This document shows, piece after piece, positions 41,248 through 49,646 of a stretch of DNA of 64,000 bases. Location: contig OY282456.1 of the NCBI GenBank assembly GCA_958296225.1, positions 992,001 through 1,056,000 of the forward strand, in the 5' to 3' direction. Source of the stretch: an uncultured Dehalococcoidia bacterium. GTDB taxonomy: Bacteria; Chloroflexota; Dehalococcoidia; Lucifugimonadales; UBA3495. Numbering within the stretch: position 1 is the first letter of the stretch; each line of letters begins with the position of its first letter. Under the pieces are notes generated by a model, which saw only the letters and a list, made by a program, of their open reading frames with translations, was not told the DNA's origin and did no database searches. A program made the position numbers and the translations under genes.

Positions 41248-41282
41248 CCTGACTGCCGGCGGTCAAGCCGCCGGCAGTCAGG
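41248..41282 (-). terminator. 15-bp hairpin between SDR and methylase genes
   Basis: CCTGACTGCCGGCGG / CCGCCGGCAGTCAGG with a TCAAG loop, 10 bases after the SDR stop; no T run. Confidence 0.6.
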
Positions 41283-41291
41283 GGGCGGCAG

Positions 41292-42038
41292 TTACATCGC
41301 CGTCCGTCCGCCGTCGATAACCAGTTCGCTGCCGGTCATAAAGGATGCCTCATCGGACGCCAGGAACAGCACCCCATAGGCGATGTCCTCGGCTTGCCCC
41401 AGCCGGCCCAACGGGGTGCGGTTCAGCCGGTCTTCCCGGCCGCCGGCTGCCAGCAGGTCGGCGGTCATATCCGTCTCGATGGTGCCGGGGTGGACGCTGT
41501 TGCAGCGGATGCCGTCGGCGGCGTGCTGGATGGCCGTGGACTTGGTGAACAGCCGCACCGCGCCTTTGGATGCGGTGTAGGCCGATGAGATGTGATTGCC
41601 CACCAGCCCGGCGACGCTGGATATGTTCACGATGGAACCGCCGCCATTGCGCCGCAATTCCGGGATGGCGGCTTTGGTGCCCAGGAACACGCCCTTGGCG
41701 TTGACCGACAGAGTAGTATCCCAATTTTCAATGGTGGTGTTCGCCACGGTTTCGGGCCGATAGATACCGGCGTTGTTCACCAGGATGTCCAGCTTGCCGA
41801 ACCGGGCAATGGCGGCGGCGATGGCATCCTGCCACGACGCTTCATCGGTAACGTCCAGGTGGACGTACAGGCACTCGCCGCCCAGTTCGTTGATTTCGGC
41901 CTCCACCTGCCGGCCCAATTCGTCCCGCAGGTCGCCGATGACTACCTTGCATCCCTCGCGGGAGAACATTCTTGCCTCGGCAGCGCCCATGCCGCGCGCG
42001 CCGCCGCTGATGAATGCCACTTTGTTTTCCAGACGCAT
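41292..42038 (-). CDS. short-chain dehydrogenase/reductase, paralogue 1
   Basis: 248 residues from ATG 42038 (a GTG one codon earlier is possible), GAGG eight bases upstream. NAD(P) motif SGGARGMGAAEA (about residues 11-22), DVTDEAS, LDILVNNAGIY, catalytic S (NISSVAGL), Y-x-x-x-K (YTASKGA) and the C-terminal FMTGSELVIDGG are all present. An acidic residue in VVIGDLRD suggests NAD preference. About 65 percent similar to the SDR at 42886-43638; the two flank a Uma2 gene. Substrate unknown. Confidence 0.92.
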   Translation of the reverse strand: MRLENKVAFISGGARGMGAAEARMFSREGCKVVIGDLRDELGRQVEAEINELGGECLYVHLDVTDEASWQDAIAAAIARFGKLDILVNNAGIYRPETVANTTIENWDTTLSVNAKGVFLGTKAAIPELRRNGGGSIVNISSVAGLVGNHISSAYTASKGAVRLFTKSTAIQHAADGIRCNSVHPGTIETDMTADLLAAGGREDRLNRTPLGRLGQAEDIAYGVLFLASDEASFMTGSELVIDGGRTAM

Positions 42039-42053
42039 CACATAAACCTCGTT

Positions 42054-42845
42054 TTATTCTGGTTGCTGTTGCAAAAGCCGCAGCTGCTCGCGGAGCCGGG
42101 CGTTATCGGCTTCCGCCTGGAGCAGTGCGGTTTCAGCCGATTGGCGGGCGGCGGCTTCCGCTTGGCGGGCGGCGGCTTCCGCACGCCGGGCGTCCTCCGT
42201 TTCCTGGTGGGTCAGCAGCCACTCGCCCGTTGCTGGATCGTACAGCCGCAGCTCCCGGCCGGGCAGTACGCAGATTTCCAGCTCAAGTACCGCGCTGTAA
42301 CCGCGCACTGTGCCGTCGGCGCCCTCGGTCAAGGGTTGTTCCCGGTAGTTGCCGTCGCTGTCCAGCCGTTCTATCACCAGCGCCGGGGTGAAATAGCGAC
42401 CGGTAGGGTCAAAGCGGACATATTCCCGGACGCCCATTGCGGCGTAGATGGACCGCTTTTCGCTAATATCCCGCCGCCAGGTGGCCCGGGACGCTATCTC
42501 CATCACAAAGTCCGGCGCCCGGCCCTCGCGCCAGACCAGCCAGGAATCCCGGCGATGGTTGCCGGTGGCGCCAAAGACCGCGAACACGTCCGGGGCAACG
42601 CTCACGTCCGTCCGGTTCATACGGTAATAGACCAGCATATCGCCGGCGATATAAACATCATCCCGGTGATGGTAACGGACGCGCAGGGCGGAAACGGTGT
42701 TGGTGAGAGGAATATACTGCTGGTCGGATTCGGCCATCGGTTCACCGTCCGAGGAGGGGTAGTCGATGGTTGGGTCATCAACTGCATCCTCATCGGGGGG
42801 AAAATGCGCGCTGGCCGGCGCCAGCCCGGTTGTTTTGCTGACCAT
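42054..42845 (-). CDS. Uma2-family protein with C-terminal coiled coil, copy 3
   Basis: 263 residues, start ATG 42845 with GGGAG upstream. The Uma2 core is at about 85-150: VSVAPDVFAVFG, APDFVMEIASRATWRRDISEKRSIYAAMGVREYVRFDPTGRYF. It diverges from the other copies, so it is an older paralogue. The last 55 residues are a charged helix with the repeated unit AEAAARQ, encoded by a short DNA tandem repeat at about 42120-42190. Sits between two SDR paralogues on the same strand. Confidence 0.85.
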   Translation of the reverse strand: MVSKTTGLAPASAHFPPDEDAVDDPTIDYPSSDGEPMAESDQQYIPLTNTVSALRVRYHHRDDVYIAGDMLVYYRMNRTDVSVAPDVFAVFGATGNHRRDSWLVWREGRAPDFVMEIASRATWRRDISEKRSIYAAMGVREYVRFDPTGRYFTPALVIERLDSDGNYREQPLTEGADGTVRGYSAVLELEICVLPGRELRLYDPATGEWLLTHQETEDARRAEAAARQAEAAARQSAETALLQAEADNARLREQLRLLQQQPE

Positions 42846-42885
42846 AGGCGCTGCTCCCGGTTGGCGTGGCTAACGGTAGTGAAGG

Positions 42886-43638
42886 TTATTGCGCGAACAG
42901 CCCCCCGTCAATCACCAGCTCGCTGCCGGTCATAAATGACGACTCGTCCGACGCCAGGAACAGCACGCCCCAGGCCACGTCCTGAGCCTCGCCAATCCGT
43001 CCGATGGGTGTGCGGCTGAGGGATGCCTGGCGCGCCGCGTCGTCCCGCAGCAGGGTGGGCGTGGTCATCGGCGTCTCAATGATGCCCGGATGCACCGAGT
43101 TGCACCGGATGCCCTCGGCGGCATACTGGATGGCAGTGGACTTGGTGAACAGCCGCACCGCGCCCTTGGTAGCTCCATAAGCCGGCGCGCGCCAACTGCC
43201 AATCAGCCCGGCCACGCTGGAGATGTTGATGATGGAGCCGCCGCCGGCCTTCCGCATTTCGGGGATGGCCGCTTTGGTGCCCAGGAACACTCCTTTGGCG
43301 TTAATGTCAAAGATGTTGTCCCACAGCTCCGCGCTGGTTTCCTCAATGCCCACCTGCCGGTAGATGCCGGCGTTGTTCACCAGGATGTCCAACTTGCCGA
43401 ACCGTGCCACGGCGGTATTGACGGCGGCGCGCCAGTCGTCCTCGCTGGTAACGTCCAGTGGGACAAAGACGCATTCGCCGCCGGTTTCGTTGATTTCCGC
43501 CTCCAGCTGCCGTCCCTCTGCTTCCAGCACGTCGCCGATAACGACCTTGCAGCCCTCGCCGGCGAAGAGCCGGGCCTCAGCAGCCCCCTGGCCACGGGAG
43601 CCGCCGCTAATCAGGGCAACCTTGTTTTCCAAACGCAT
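42886..43638 (-). CDS. short-chain dehydrogenase/reductase, paralogue 2
   Basis: 250 residues, start ATG 43638 with GAGGTG upstream. SGGSRGQGAAEA, LDILVNNAGIY, NISSVAGL, YGATKGA and FMTGSELVIDGG give a complete classical SDR. V-V-I-G-D-V again suggests NAD. Its start, end and most of the middle align with the SDR at 41292, indicating a tandem duplication later separated by the Uma2 gene. A role in oxidising hydroxy compounds is likely; none can be named. Confidence 0.92.
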   Translation of the reverse strand: MRLENKVALISGGSRGQGAAEARLFAGEGCKVVIGDVLEAEGRQLEAEINETGGECVFVPLDVTSEDDWRAAVNTAVARFGKLDILVNNAGIYRQVGIEETSAELWDNIFDINAKGVFLGTKAAIPEMRKAGGGSIINISSVAGLIGSWRAPAYGATKGAVRLFTKSTAIQYAAEGIRCNSVHPGIIETPMTTPTLLRDDAARQASLSRTPIGRIGEAQDVAWGVLFLASDESSFMTGSELVIDGGLFAQ

Positions 43639-43734
43639 ATTGACACCTCAAACGCCGTCGCAGTCAGGATGGCGGGATGGCTTGCCGAATTGTAGTCGTT
43701 ACGATTGTAGCGTTACCGGAATAACCGTCAAGGG

Positions 43735-44397
43735 TTGCGCAGGTTTGGGCATCCTCAGGCTAATTGCTGTAATATACGCCAATGCTCTCAAAGCCTCTCT
43801 CCGCCGCCGGATTTGCCCTGCTGGTATCATTGCTTCTGCGGCGTGCGCACGGACGGCGCGGCGCAATGCCGGGGCCGCAACACCGATGATGACAACCAGT
43901 TCACCGGGCAGGCATCCCCGCCGGCCGGCCGCTTTACCGTCGTCAGCGCCGGCGACCGGCACACTTGCGGGCTGCGCACGGACGGGCAGATAGTATGCTG
44001 GGGCAGCAACAAAGACCGTCGCGATGCGCAGTGGCTGGGGCAGGCAACGCCGCCGGCCGGAACGTACCTATCCGTAGCCGCCGGGCTGGAGCATACTTGC
44101 GGCGTCAAAACGGACGGCAGCGCGCTTTGCTGGGGCGGCAATGAATCCGGCGAGGGCGCGCCGCTGCCCGGCGTTTATCGCTCAGTCAGCGCCGGGGCGA
44201 GGTACACTTGCGGCTGGCGCGACGACGGCATCATCGTTTGCTGGGGAGAGGAGAAATTGACAGACACCGGCTTTATCAGCGGCGGTTTCGTCGCCGCCAG
44301 CGTCGGCGGCGGGCACGTCTGCGGGGTTCGGGCGGATGGCAACGTGGTCTGCTGGGGCAGCAACGAATACGGCCAGGCCCGCCCGCCGGCGCGTTAG
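43735..44397 (+). CDS. RCC1-like repeat protein, N-terminus disrupted
   Basis: The frame encodes about five repeats of the type H-T-C-G-x-x-T-D-G-x-x-x-C-W-G-x-N (for example HTCGLRTDGQIVCWGSN), each about 45 residues with two Cys. Such repeats occur in secreted RCC1-type propellers. The frame itself starts only at a TTG without a signal sequence, but in another frame at 43782 there is ATG with MLSKPLSAAGFALLVSLLL, a good signal peptide; a one-base shift around 43830 would join it to the repeats. The first repeat is also incomplete. The gene may therefore be frameshifted or partly deleted. Confidence 0.6.
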   Translation: MRRFGHPQANCCNIRQCSQSLSPPPDLPCWYHCFCGVRTDGAAQCRGRNTDDDNQFTGQASPPAGRFTVVSAGDRHTCGLRTDGQIVCWGSNKDRRDAQWLGQATPPAGTYLSVAAGLEHTCGVKTDGSALCWGGNESGEGAPLPGVYRSVSAGARYTCGWRDDGIIVCWGEEKLTDTGFISGGFVAASVGGGHVCGVRADGNVVCWGSNEYGQARPPAR

Positions 44398-44405
44398 ACC
44401 CGGCT

Positions 44406-44921
44406 ATGCTAACGTCCACCTCCCGCAGAGTGTTGTCCCGGCGGCTTGGCATTTTGCTGCTGGCCGCGACAATTGCGCTGGCGGCGGGCTGCTCGGCCGG
44501 CGAGCCGGCTGCCGACTTCGCCTTGACCACTTTCGCCGGCGGGGAGTTCCGTCTTTCAGAGCAACGGGGCAGCGCGGTGGTGATTAACTTCTGGTATCCG
44601 TCGTGCCCGCCCTGCCGCGATGAGATGCCGGCTTTTCAGGAAGTTTGGGAGGAGTACCAGGGTCGCAACGTGCGGTTCATCGGGCTTTTCGTGCCCCAGG
44701 GGTTTGACACTGAGCTGGAGGCGCGGCGGTTCGTTGCGGAGTTGGGCCTGACTTTTGATTTCGCCACCGACGTGCGGGCGATGGTCGCCCGGGACTACGC
44801 CGTACAGTATTTCCCCACCACCTATTTTATCGACCAGGCCGGCCGTGTTGACCGCATGGAAATCAGTCGCATGGATGCGGAGCGGCTAACCGAGATACTG
44901 GATGACCTGGTGGGCCGGTAG
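44406..44921 (+). CDS. thioredoxin-like (TlpA/ResA-type) lipoprotein
   Basis: 171 residues, ATG 44406 eight bases after the RCC1-like stop. A lipoprotein signal (ILLLAATIALAAGCSAG, lipobox Cys about residue 29) anchors it outside the membrane. The redox domain reads INFWYPSCPPCRDEMPAFQ, with CPPC as active site, and YFPTTYFIDQAGRV with cis-Pro. It would reduce or shuttle disulfides, for example in cytochrome c maturation or for the Cys-rich protein encoded before it. No ribosome site is evident, so coupling to the upstream gene is likely. Confidence 0.85.
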   Translation: MLTSTSRRVLSRRLGILLLAATIALAAGCSAGEPAADFALTTFAGGEFRLSEQRGSAVVINFWYPSCPPCRDEMPAFQEVWEEYQGRNVRFIGLFVPQGFDTELEARRFVAELGLTFDFATDVRAMVARDYAVQYFPTTYFIDQAGRVDRMEISRMDAERLTEILDDLVGR

Positions 44922-44993
44922 GCTGGCGTCAAGGCGGCGGGCTGTGCTTGCGGCGACCGGCGCCGGGTTTCCGTCTCTGCCTCCGCAGGGGTG

Positions 44994-45014
44994 GCCCCGT
45001 ATCAAATACGGGGC
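44994..45014. repeat. CCCCGTAT hairpin repeat
   Basis: CCCCGTAT-CAA-ATACGGGG palindrome, also near 15415. No gene is recognisable from 44922 to 45172. Confidence 0.5.
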
Positions 45015-45172
45015 GGGCCGTTCTACGGCGTGAGTGTCTGCGTCCCGGCGCGCACCAGACCGGGCCGCCGGATACGCCGGCCCGACGCGCTGCGCCCGGG
45101 CCCGCCCCACTGGCCGCGGTCCCGGTTCCGGGGGCCAAACCCGCCAGGAATGACCGGAAATGTTAACGCAGC

Positions 45173-45610
45173 CTAGTAGTGGCGGAGTTCGACCACGTTG
45201 TCGTCGGGATCGTAAATGTAGAGGGAAATTCCGTCGCCGTGGGAACCCCAGCGCTTGCCCGGCCCGGCCTGAATCTCGACTCCGGCATCCTCAAAACGCG
45301 CCTTCAGCTCTTCCATGTCGGTATAGTCAATGACCATGCAGAAGTGGTCCTGGTTTCGCGGGTTGTCCCGGCTCGTTGGGATGCTTTCCGAGGCGAAGAA
45401 GTCGATGATGGTGTCGGCGTTTATCCGCGCCGACGGGAACCGCACTTCTCCGGCGCGCCACTGCTCCACCCGCTCCGCCTGCAATCCCAGCACCTCGGTA
45501 TAGAAGCGCAACGCGCGCTCCACGTCATCGGTGCGCAGGACGATGTGATCCATCTCGGTAATCTTTACCAGGGGTTTGGTCAGAATCTCGAACTTGGTTT
45601 GGGTAGCCAT
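45173..45610 (-). CDS. VOC (glyoxalase/dioxygenase) family protein
   Basis: 145 residues from ATG 45610, with AGGAGG seven bases upstream. Single VOC unit pair: MDHIVLRTDDVERALRFYTEVLGLQ gives the first metal His, DHFCMVIDY the second, and VVELRHY the terminal Glu. The last segment SLYIYDPDDNVVEL is typical. Such proteins are lyases, dioxygenases or resistance proteins; the substrate is not predictable. A TATAAT lies at 45662-45667. Confidence 0.85.
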   Translation of the reverse strand: MATQTKFEILTKPLVKITEMDHIVLRTDDVERALRFYTEVLGLQAERVEQWRAGEVRFPSARINADTIIDFFASESIPTSRDNPRNQDHFCMVIDYTDMEELKARFEDAGVEIQAGPGKRWGSHGDGISLYIYDPDDNVVELRHY

Positions 45611-45661
45611 GCTTGGCCTCCTGAATTGTTGCGTCCGCGCGGGCGGGCCGGCGTTACCGGC

Positions 45662-45667
45662 ATTATA
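45662..45667 (-). promoter_or_regulatory. TATAAT -10 element for the VOC gene
   Basis: TCATATAATGCCGG on the minus strand, 51 bases from the ATG. Confidence 0.5.
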
Positions 45668-45824
45668 TGACCGGCTTCGCCGCTTGTCATCCGCCGGCCC
45701 GGAGCTGTGGGCCAACCCGCCCGTGATGGGCTGGCACGTCGCGTTCATGCTGTGGCCGGGCGGAGGTGATTGCGGCGTATCCGGGAGTTTAGCCGGACTT
45801 TGACATCGTAAAAAATTTAAACGG

Positions 45825-46841
45825 CTACCATTCCGCCCGCGCCGGACGTTCCATCAGAACGGGGATGCAATCGGATGCCGGCAATCCCTCAAAGAGCACC
45901 TGGTACATCAGGCGGGTGATGGGCATATCCACGTCCAGACGCTCCGCCATTTCCAAAGCGGCCACCGTAGTATTGACGCCTTCGGCCACGGCGTCCATTC
46001 CGGCCAAAATGTCATCCAGCGCCCGGCCTTTCGCCAGCTCCTCGCCCACCCGGCGGTTGCGGCTCAGCGGGCTGGAGCAAGTGGCAATTACGTCGCCCAG
46101 GCCGGCCAGGCCGGCGAAGGTCAGCAGCTCGGCGCCGGCGGCGATGCCGAGGCGTCCGATTTCGTTCAGCCCGCGGGTAACCAGCGCCGCCTTGGCGTTG
46201 TCGCCGCCGTCCAGCCCATCGGCGATGCCGGCGGCGAGGGCGATGATGTTTTTCAGCGCGCCGCCCAGCTCCACGCCAGCCAGGTCGTCGCTGGTATAGA
46301 CCCGGAAGGCCGGCGACATCAGCGTGTCCTGAACCAGCCGGCGGGCCGCCTCGTCCGGCGCGGCCACCACGGTCAGCGCCGGCTTGTTGCGGATAATCTC
46401 GCCGGCCAGGTTGGGGCCGGACAGAACGGCGAATCGGCCGGAGGGATGCGCCGGCAATTCCTGGGCCAGGACTTCGCTCATCCGCAGGCCGGAGGGTCGT
46501 TCCAATCCTTTGGTAACGCTCAGTATTACGGCGTCGTTGGGCAGATGCGAGGCGATGCGCCGGACGTTCCGGCGGAAACGGTCTGAGGGTACGGCTACGA
46601 TTACCAGCCGGGCATCGCGCAGGGCGGTTGCGGGGTCATGCTCCGGCAGCAGGGTTTCCGGGAAGGGGACGCCGGGCACAAAGCGGCGATGCTCTCCGTC
46701 CTGCCGCAATGCGCCGGCCTCGGCACCGGTGCGGCAAAGCAATCGGACGGGAACGCCGTTGCGGGCGGTCAGAATCGCCAGGGTGGTGCCCCAGGTGGTG
46801 GCGCCGACTACGGCAGTGGGGGCGGGAGGGTCAGGGGACAA
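45825..46841 (-). CDS. gpsA: NAD(P)-dependent glycerol-3-phosphate dehydrogenase
   Basis: 338 residues from a TTG at 46841 that overlaps the upstream stop by 11 nt, so translation is probably coupled. The N-terminal nucleotide motif reads VVGATTWGTTLA instead of the usual GAGSWGTA, replacing the second glycine by Thr. The remainder is canonical: SVTKGLE, LSGPNLAGEI, the catalytic Lys in ELGGALKNIIALAAGI, GLAGLGDVIATC and SRNRRVGEELAKG. Makes sn-glycerol 3-phosphate for phospholipid synthesis. Only copy in the window, so probably the housekeeping enzyme. Confidence 0.92.
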   Translation of the reverse strand: MSPDPPAPTAVVGATTWGTTLAILTARNGVPVRLLCRTGAEAGALRQDGEHRRFVPGVPFPETLLPEHDPATALRDARLVIVAVPSDRFRRNVRRIASHLPNDAVILSVTKGLERPSGLRMSEVLAQELPAHPSGRFAVLSGPNLAGEIIRNKPALTVVAAPDEAARRLVQDTLMSPAFRVYTSDDLAGVELGGALKNIIALAAGIADGLDGGDNAKAALVTRGLNEIGRLGIAAGAELLTFAGLAGLGDVIATCSSPLSRNRRVGEELAKGRALDDILAGMDAVAEGVNTTVAALEMAERLDVDMPITRLMYQVLFEGLPASDCIPVLMERPARAEW

Positions 46842-48576
46842 GGCGGGATTCCACTTCCGGCAGTAAGGCGGAGTTAGCCAGTACCGTCAACGCTCCCCGG
46901 GCCCGGCTCATTCCGACGTAGGCGTTGGGGCCGTCAGAGGCGCGGTCCAGGCGGTCCAGAATCAGGATGACCACGTTGCTTTCCAACCCCTTGAACGACT
47001 GCACCGTGCAAAACTTCAGGTGCGCCGGTTCGTCGCCATCCGGGGCGGCCAGCCGCTGCCCGCGCGAGTAATCCACCAGCGGATATGAGCCATAGGTACG
47101 GTCGAGGTCAAGGCCGGTGTTGGCGAGACGGCTGGTCGCCAGCGCCACTATCTCGCCGATACGCACGTCCTGCCCCAGCATCCGGTGCACTTCCTCGTCC
47201 AGTAGGTCGCCCAATTGCGCGGCGTCGCTCCAATACTGATACTGTGGCTGCGGCCCGTGAACCTGCCGGGAACGGGTTTCGGGCACGGCGGCGCGCGCAA
47301 AGCGGGCGGTATCGCGGGCGATGGGCGGGGTATTGCGGCAGTTGATTAGCAAATTGCGGCGGGCCGGGTGCTCGCAATATTGCAGCAGGTTCCCCTCCGG
47401 GTCGGCCGCCTGGCTGAGGTAAATGGCCTGGTTGGTAAAGTCGCCGAACATCGCCCACCGGCCCCGGCTCAGCCCGCCGGTCAAGGCCAGGTCAATAATC
47501 TCCAGATACGGGGACTGGCACAAGTCCTGCGCCTCGTCCACAACCAGCGCGTCAAACTGCGGCCCGCGGTGCTGCAAGGCGCGCCGGGCATATTCAGGAT
47601 AAACCTGTTCGTATAAACGCTGCTCGCTGACGTCGCTGTTCTCGATACTCTCAAAATCCGCACCCGCCGGACTGCTCAGGATTATTGGGCGCATCAAGTC
47701 ATTCCAGAAAACCCCGCTGGCGACACCTGCAACCGCCCGGGTTTGCTGGTTCAGCCAGTGCCCCAGCAGGCGATTGTAGCAGAGCAGCCCGACGCGATGG
47801 CCGGCGTCGGCAGTGTGACGGGCGCACTCCAGCGCCAGCATAGTCTTGCCGGTGCCGGCGGCGCCCCGGAACAGGCAGCGGTCGTTATCCCGGGCCAAAT
47901 CCAGGGCGGCGTACTGCTCTTCGGTGAGACGGATTAACTGCTCGTCGATGATGTCCAGCTGCGGGCCGACGGCAATCACCAGGTCCATAGTGAAATCCGG
48001 CGCCAGGTATTGACGCATACGGTTCACCAGCGTCGGGGTGAATACCGGCGCGCGCGAATGCCGCCCGGACGCCGGCCGCATCCGCAAGGCGACAGCCTGC
48101 AGTCGCCGGCCCAGCGACATATCCGACTGCAAGTCGTCGTAGTCAATAATCTGGTGGGGCGGGCGACGGATGCCGTCCGGCCAGTTGGCATCGGTGAACA
48201 CGACGGCGCAGTCAATTGGTATCTGGGCTTCAACCGCCTGATTGCCGAATTTGCGCTCCAATTCGTTTTTCAGGGCGAACATCGCCGCCGCTGCCTGCTG
48301 CGCCGGCGGTTCCACCGGCGCGCCGGACGCCAGGCTGTGCCACTGGCCCCGCTCCACCCGGAAACCGCCGCCCTTCACTTCGATGCAAAGGATGCCGTAG
48401 TCCGGTATCAACGCCAGAAAGTCGATTTCGCGCGGCCGGCCGGTGTCAACGCTGTGGGCGGACGAATGGATTATCACCCAGCGGTCGGTGTCCGGGTCAT
48501 CGCGGAGTCTGGCGAAAACCGCTTGCTCCGAGGGCGGGGCGTTGGGGGAGATGGTTTCGGGTATCATAGTGGCCAT
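46831..48576 (-). CDS. NERD-domain UvrD/Rep-like helicase
   Basis: 581 residues, start ATG 48576. Residues of about 15-130 form a NERD (nuclease-related) domain, with REIDFLALIPDYGILCIEVKGG carrying the D-(x)n-E-x-K active-site set. A superfamily 1 helicase follows: Walker A RGAAGTGKTMLA (about residue 240), Walker B LVVDEAQDL, CRNTPP, TVQSFKGLESNVVIL and AYVGMSRARGAL. Relatives occur in DNA repair and in antiphage systems. The next gene upstream encodes a DUF3800 protein, itself common in defence loci. No ribosome site stands out. gpsA overlaps its 3' end. Confidence 0.88.
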   Translation of the reverse strand: MATMIPETISPNAPPSEQAVFARLRDDPDTDRWVIIHSSAHSVDTGRPREIDFLALIPDYGILCIEVKGGGFRVERGQWHSLASGAPVEPPAQQAAAAMFALKNELERKFGNQAVEAQIPIDCAVVFTDANWPDGIRRPPHQIIDYDDLQSDMSLGRRLQAVALRMRPASGRHSRAPVFTPTLVNRMRQYLAPDFTMDLVIAVGPQLDIIDEQLIRLTEEQYAALDLARDNDRCLFRGAAGTGKTMLALECARHTADAGHRVGLLCYNRLLGHWLNQQTRAVAGVASGVFWNDLMRPIILSSPAGADFESIENSDVSEQRLYEQVYPEYARRALQHRGPQFDALVVDEAQDLCQSPYLEIIDLALTGGLSRGRWAMFGDFTNQAIYLSQAADPEGNLLQYCEHPARRNLLINCRNTPPIARDTARFARAAVPETRSRQVHGPQPQYQYWSDAAQLGDLLDEEVHRMLGQDVRIGEIVALATSRLANTGLDLDRTYGSYPLVDYSRGQRLAAPDGDEPAHLKFCTVQSFKGLESNVVILILDRLDRASDGPNAYVGMSRARGALTVLANSALLPEVESRLVP

Positions 48577-48725
48577 GGTTGCGTTCGTCCGGGCTGATTG
48601 GATTGCGGCGGGCTAGGCAAATCAAAAAACCGCGGCCTAGCCATTGACTCCAGCTTGCAGCATAATGTACCATAACTGTGGTCGGGTGCCCCTGGTGGGC
48701 TCGAAATGGTTCGCCCAGCCTGACC

Positions 48726-49577
48726 TTAATCGCCTTCCTGACGGAGGGCTTTCTGTTTGCAATCCTCCCAAGCGTTTCGCGCCAGGGCAATAAGCGGCGA
48801 ATCATCAGGCCAGACTTTGAGGCCGTGGAGAACTGTGCCATCCTTGCTTTGATAGAAATGCGGCAACAGTTTCTCAAAGTACGGGTAGCTCGTATCTTCG
48901 TACCGGAATGCACGATAGACGTTGTAGGCCAACTGGTCGGCAAGTTGGACACCGTTTGACAGTTCGCTGCGAGTGAAAAAGGGGTATTCAACTATGTCGG
49001 GAAAGGCCATGTTCTGGTTGCCTACCCGTTGGAAAAGCGAATGCTGCATCGCAATGGCGCGGTTGAGGCCCTTGTCGGTGTCATCCATCACTATCAGGGC
49101 CTGATGCCTGGGATGGTTTCCCCGTATGTAGTTCTGGACGCGCTCCAGCAAGAGTTCGTAGGTTTTCCGGTGCAAAGCTTCGGCTGTTGTGTCAGCGCAC
49201 AGATAACGCTTGTCAACTACTGTTGCCATAACTACGGCACTTCGCTTTGACACCTGCTCAAAATAGATGTTGGAGAGACTTTGCAATTCGTCCGGCTCCA
49301 GCGCGTGAAGGAAAATGCTGGACCCCCGACGCTCACGAGACCGGCGCAGCCAGCTTGACTTAACCTCACAATTGGCCAGGTCAAAATGGCCGATGCCGTC
49401 CCGGCGCAAGCGGGCGGCGAGGTCCAATTTGAGCTGTGATATTTCGCGCTCAAAGGGATGCCACTGCCGTTCGTACATACCCACCGCCAGCAGCACGTAA
49501 ATATGGTCTTTCGGGTTTTCCGCCGTACCGGCCGAGGGGTCACGGGAGCCTGATTCGTCAAAGTAAAAGAAGTACAT
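48726..49577 (-). CDS. DUF3800 family protein (predicted RNase H-like fold)
   Basis: 283 residues from ATG 49577 (MYFFYFDESGSRD); the frame runs further but with no ribosome site. DUF3800 hallmarks: FYFDESG at residues 4-10, VLLAVGM, LIVMDDTDKGLNRAI in the middle and LSNGVQLADQLAYNVYRAF near the end; the conserved Asp residues are the presumed metal site. Its function is unknown, though the family is frequent on mobile and defence islands. The gene is visibly less GC-rich than neighbours. The NERD-helicase gene lies about 150 bp downstream on the same strand. Confidence 0.85.
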   Translation of the reverse strand: MYFFYFDESGSRDPSAGTAENPKDHIYVLLAVGMYERQWHPFEREISQLKLDLAARLRRDGIGHFDLANCEVKSSWLRRSRERRGSSIFLHALEPDELQSLSNIYFEQVSKRSAVVMATVVDKRYLCADTTAEALHRKTYELLLERVQNYIRGNHPRHQALIVMDDTDKGLNRAIAMQHSLFQRVGNQNMAFPDIVEYPFFTRSELSNGVQLADQLAYNVYRAFRYEDTSYPYFEKLLPHFYQSKDGTVLHGLKVWPDDSPLIALARNAWEDCKQKALRQEGD

Positions 49578-49646
49578 TCCCACTTGCCTTTGCGGGCCGG
49601 CGGCGTTTTGCCGCCGGCCCATTCTGCTGCGGTCAGGACCACGCCC

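Noticed and set aside
44922..45172. Short frames between the thioredoxin-like and VOC genes
   Set aside because: No ribosome site, no domain, and the sequence contains a REP-type hairpin; regarded as intergenic.
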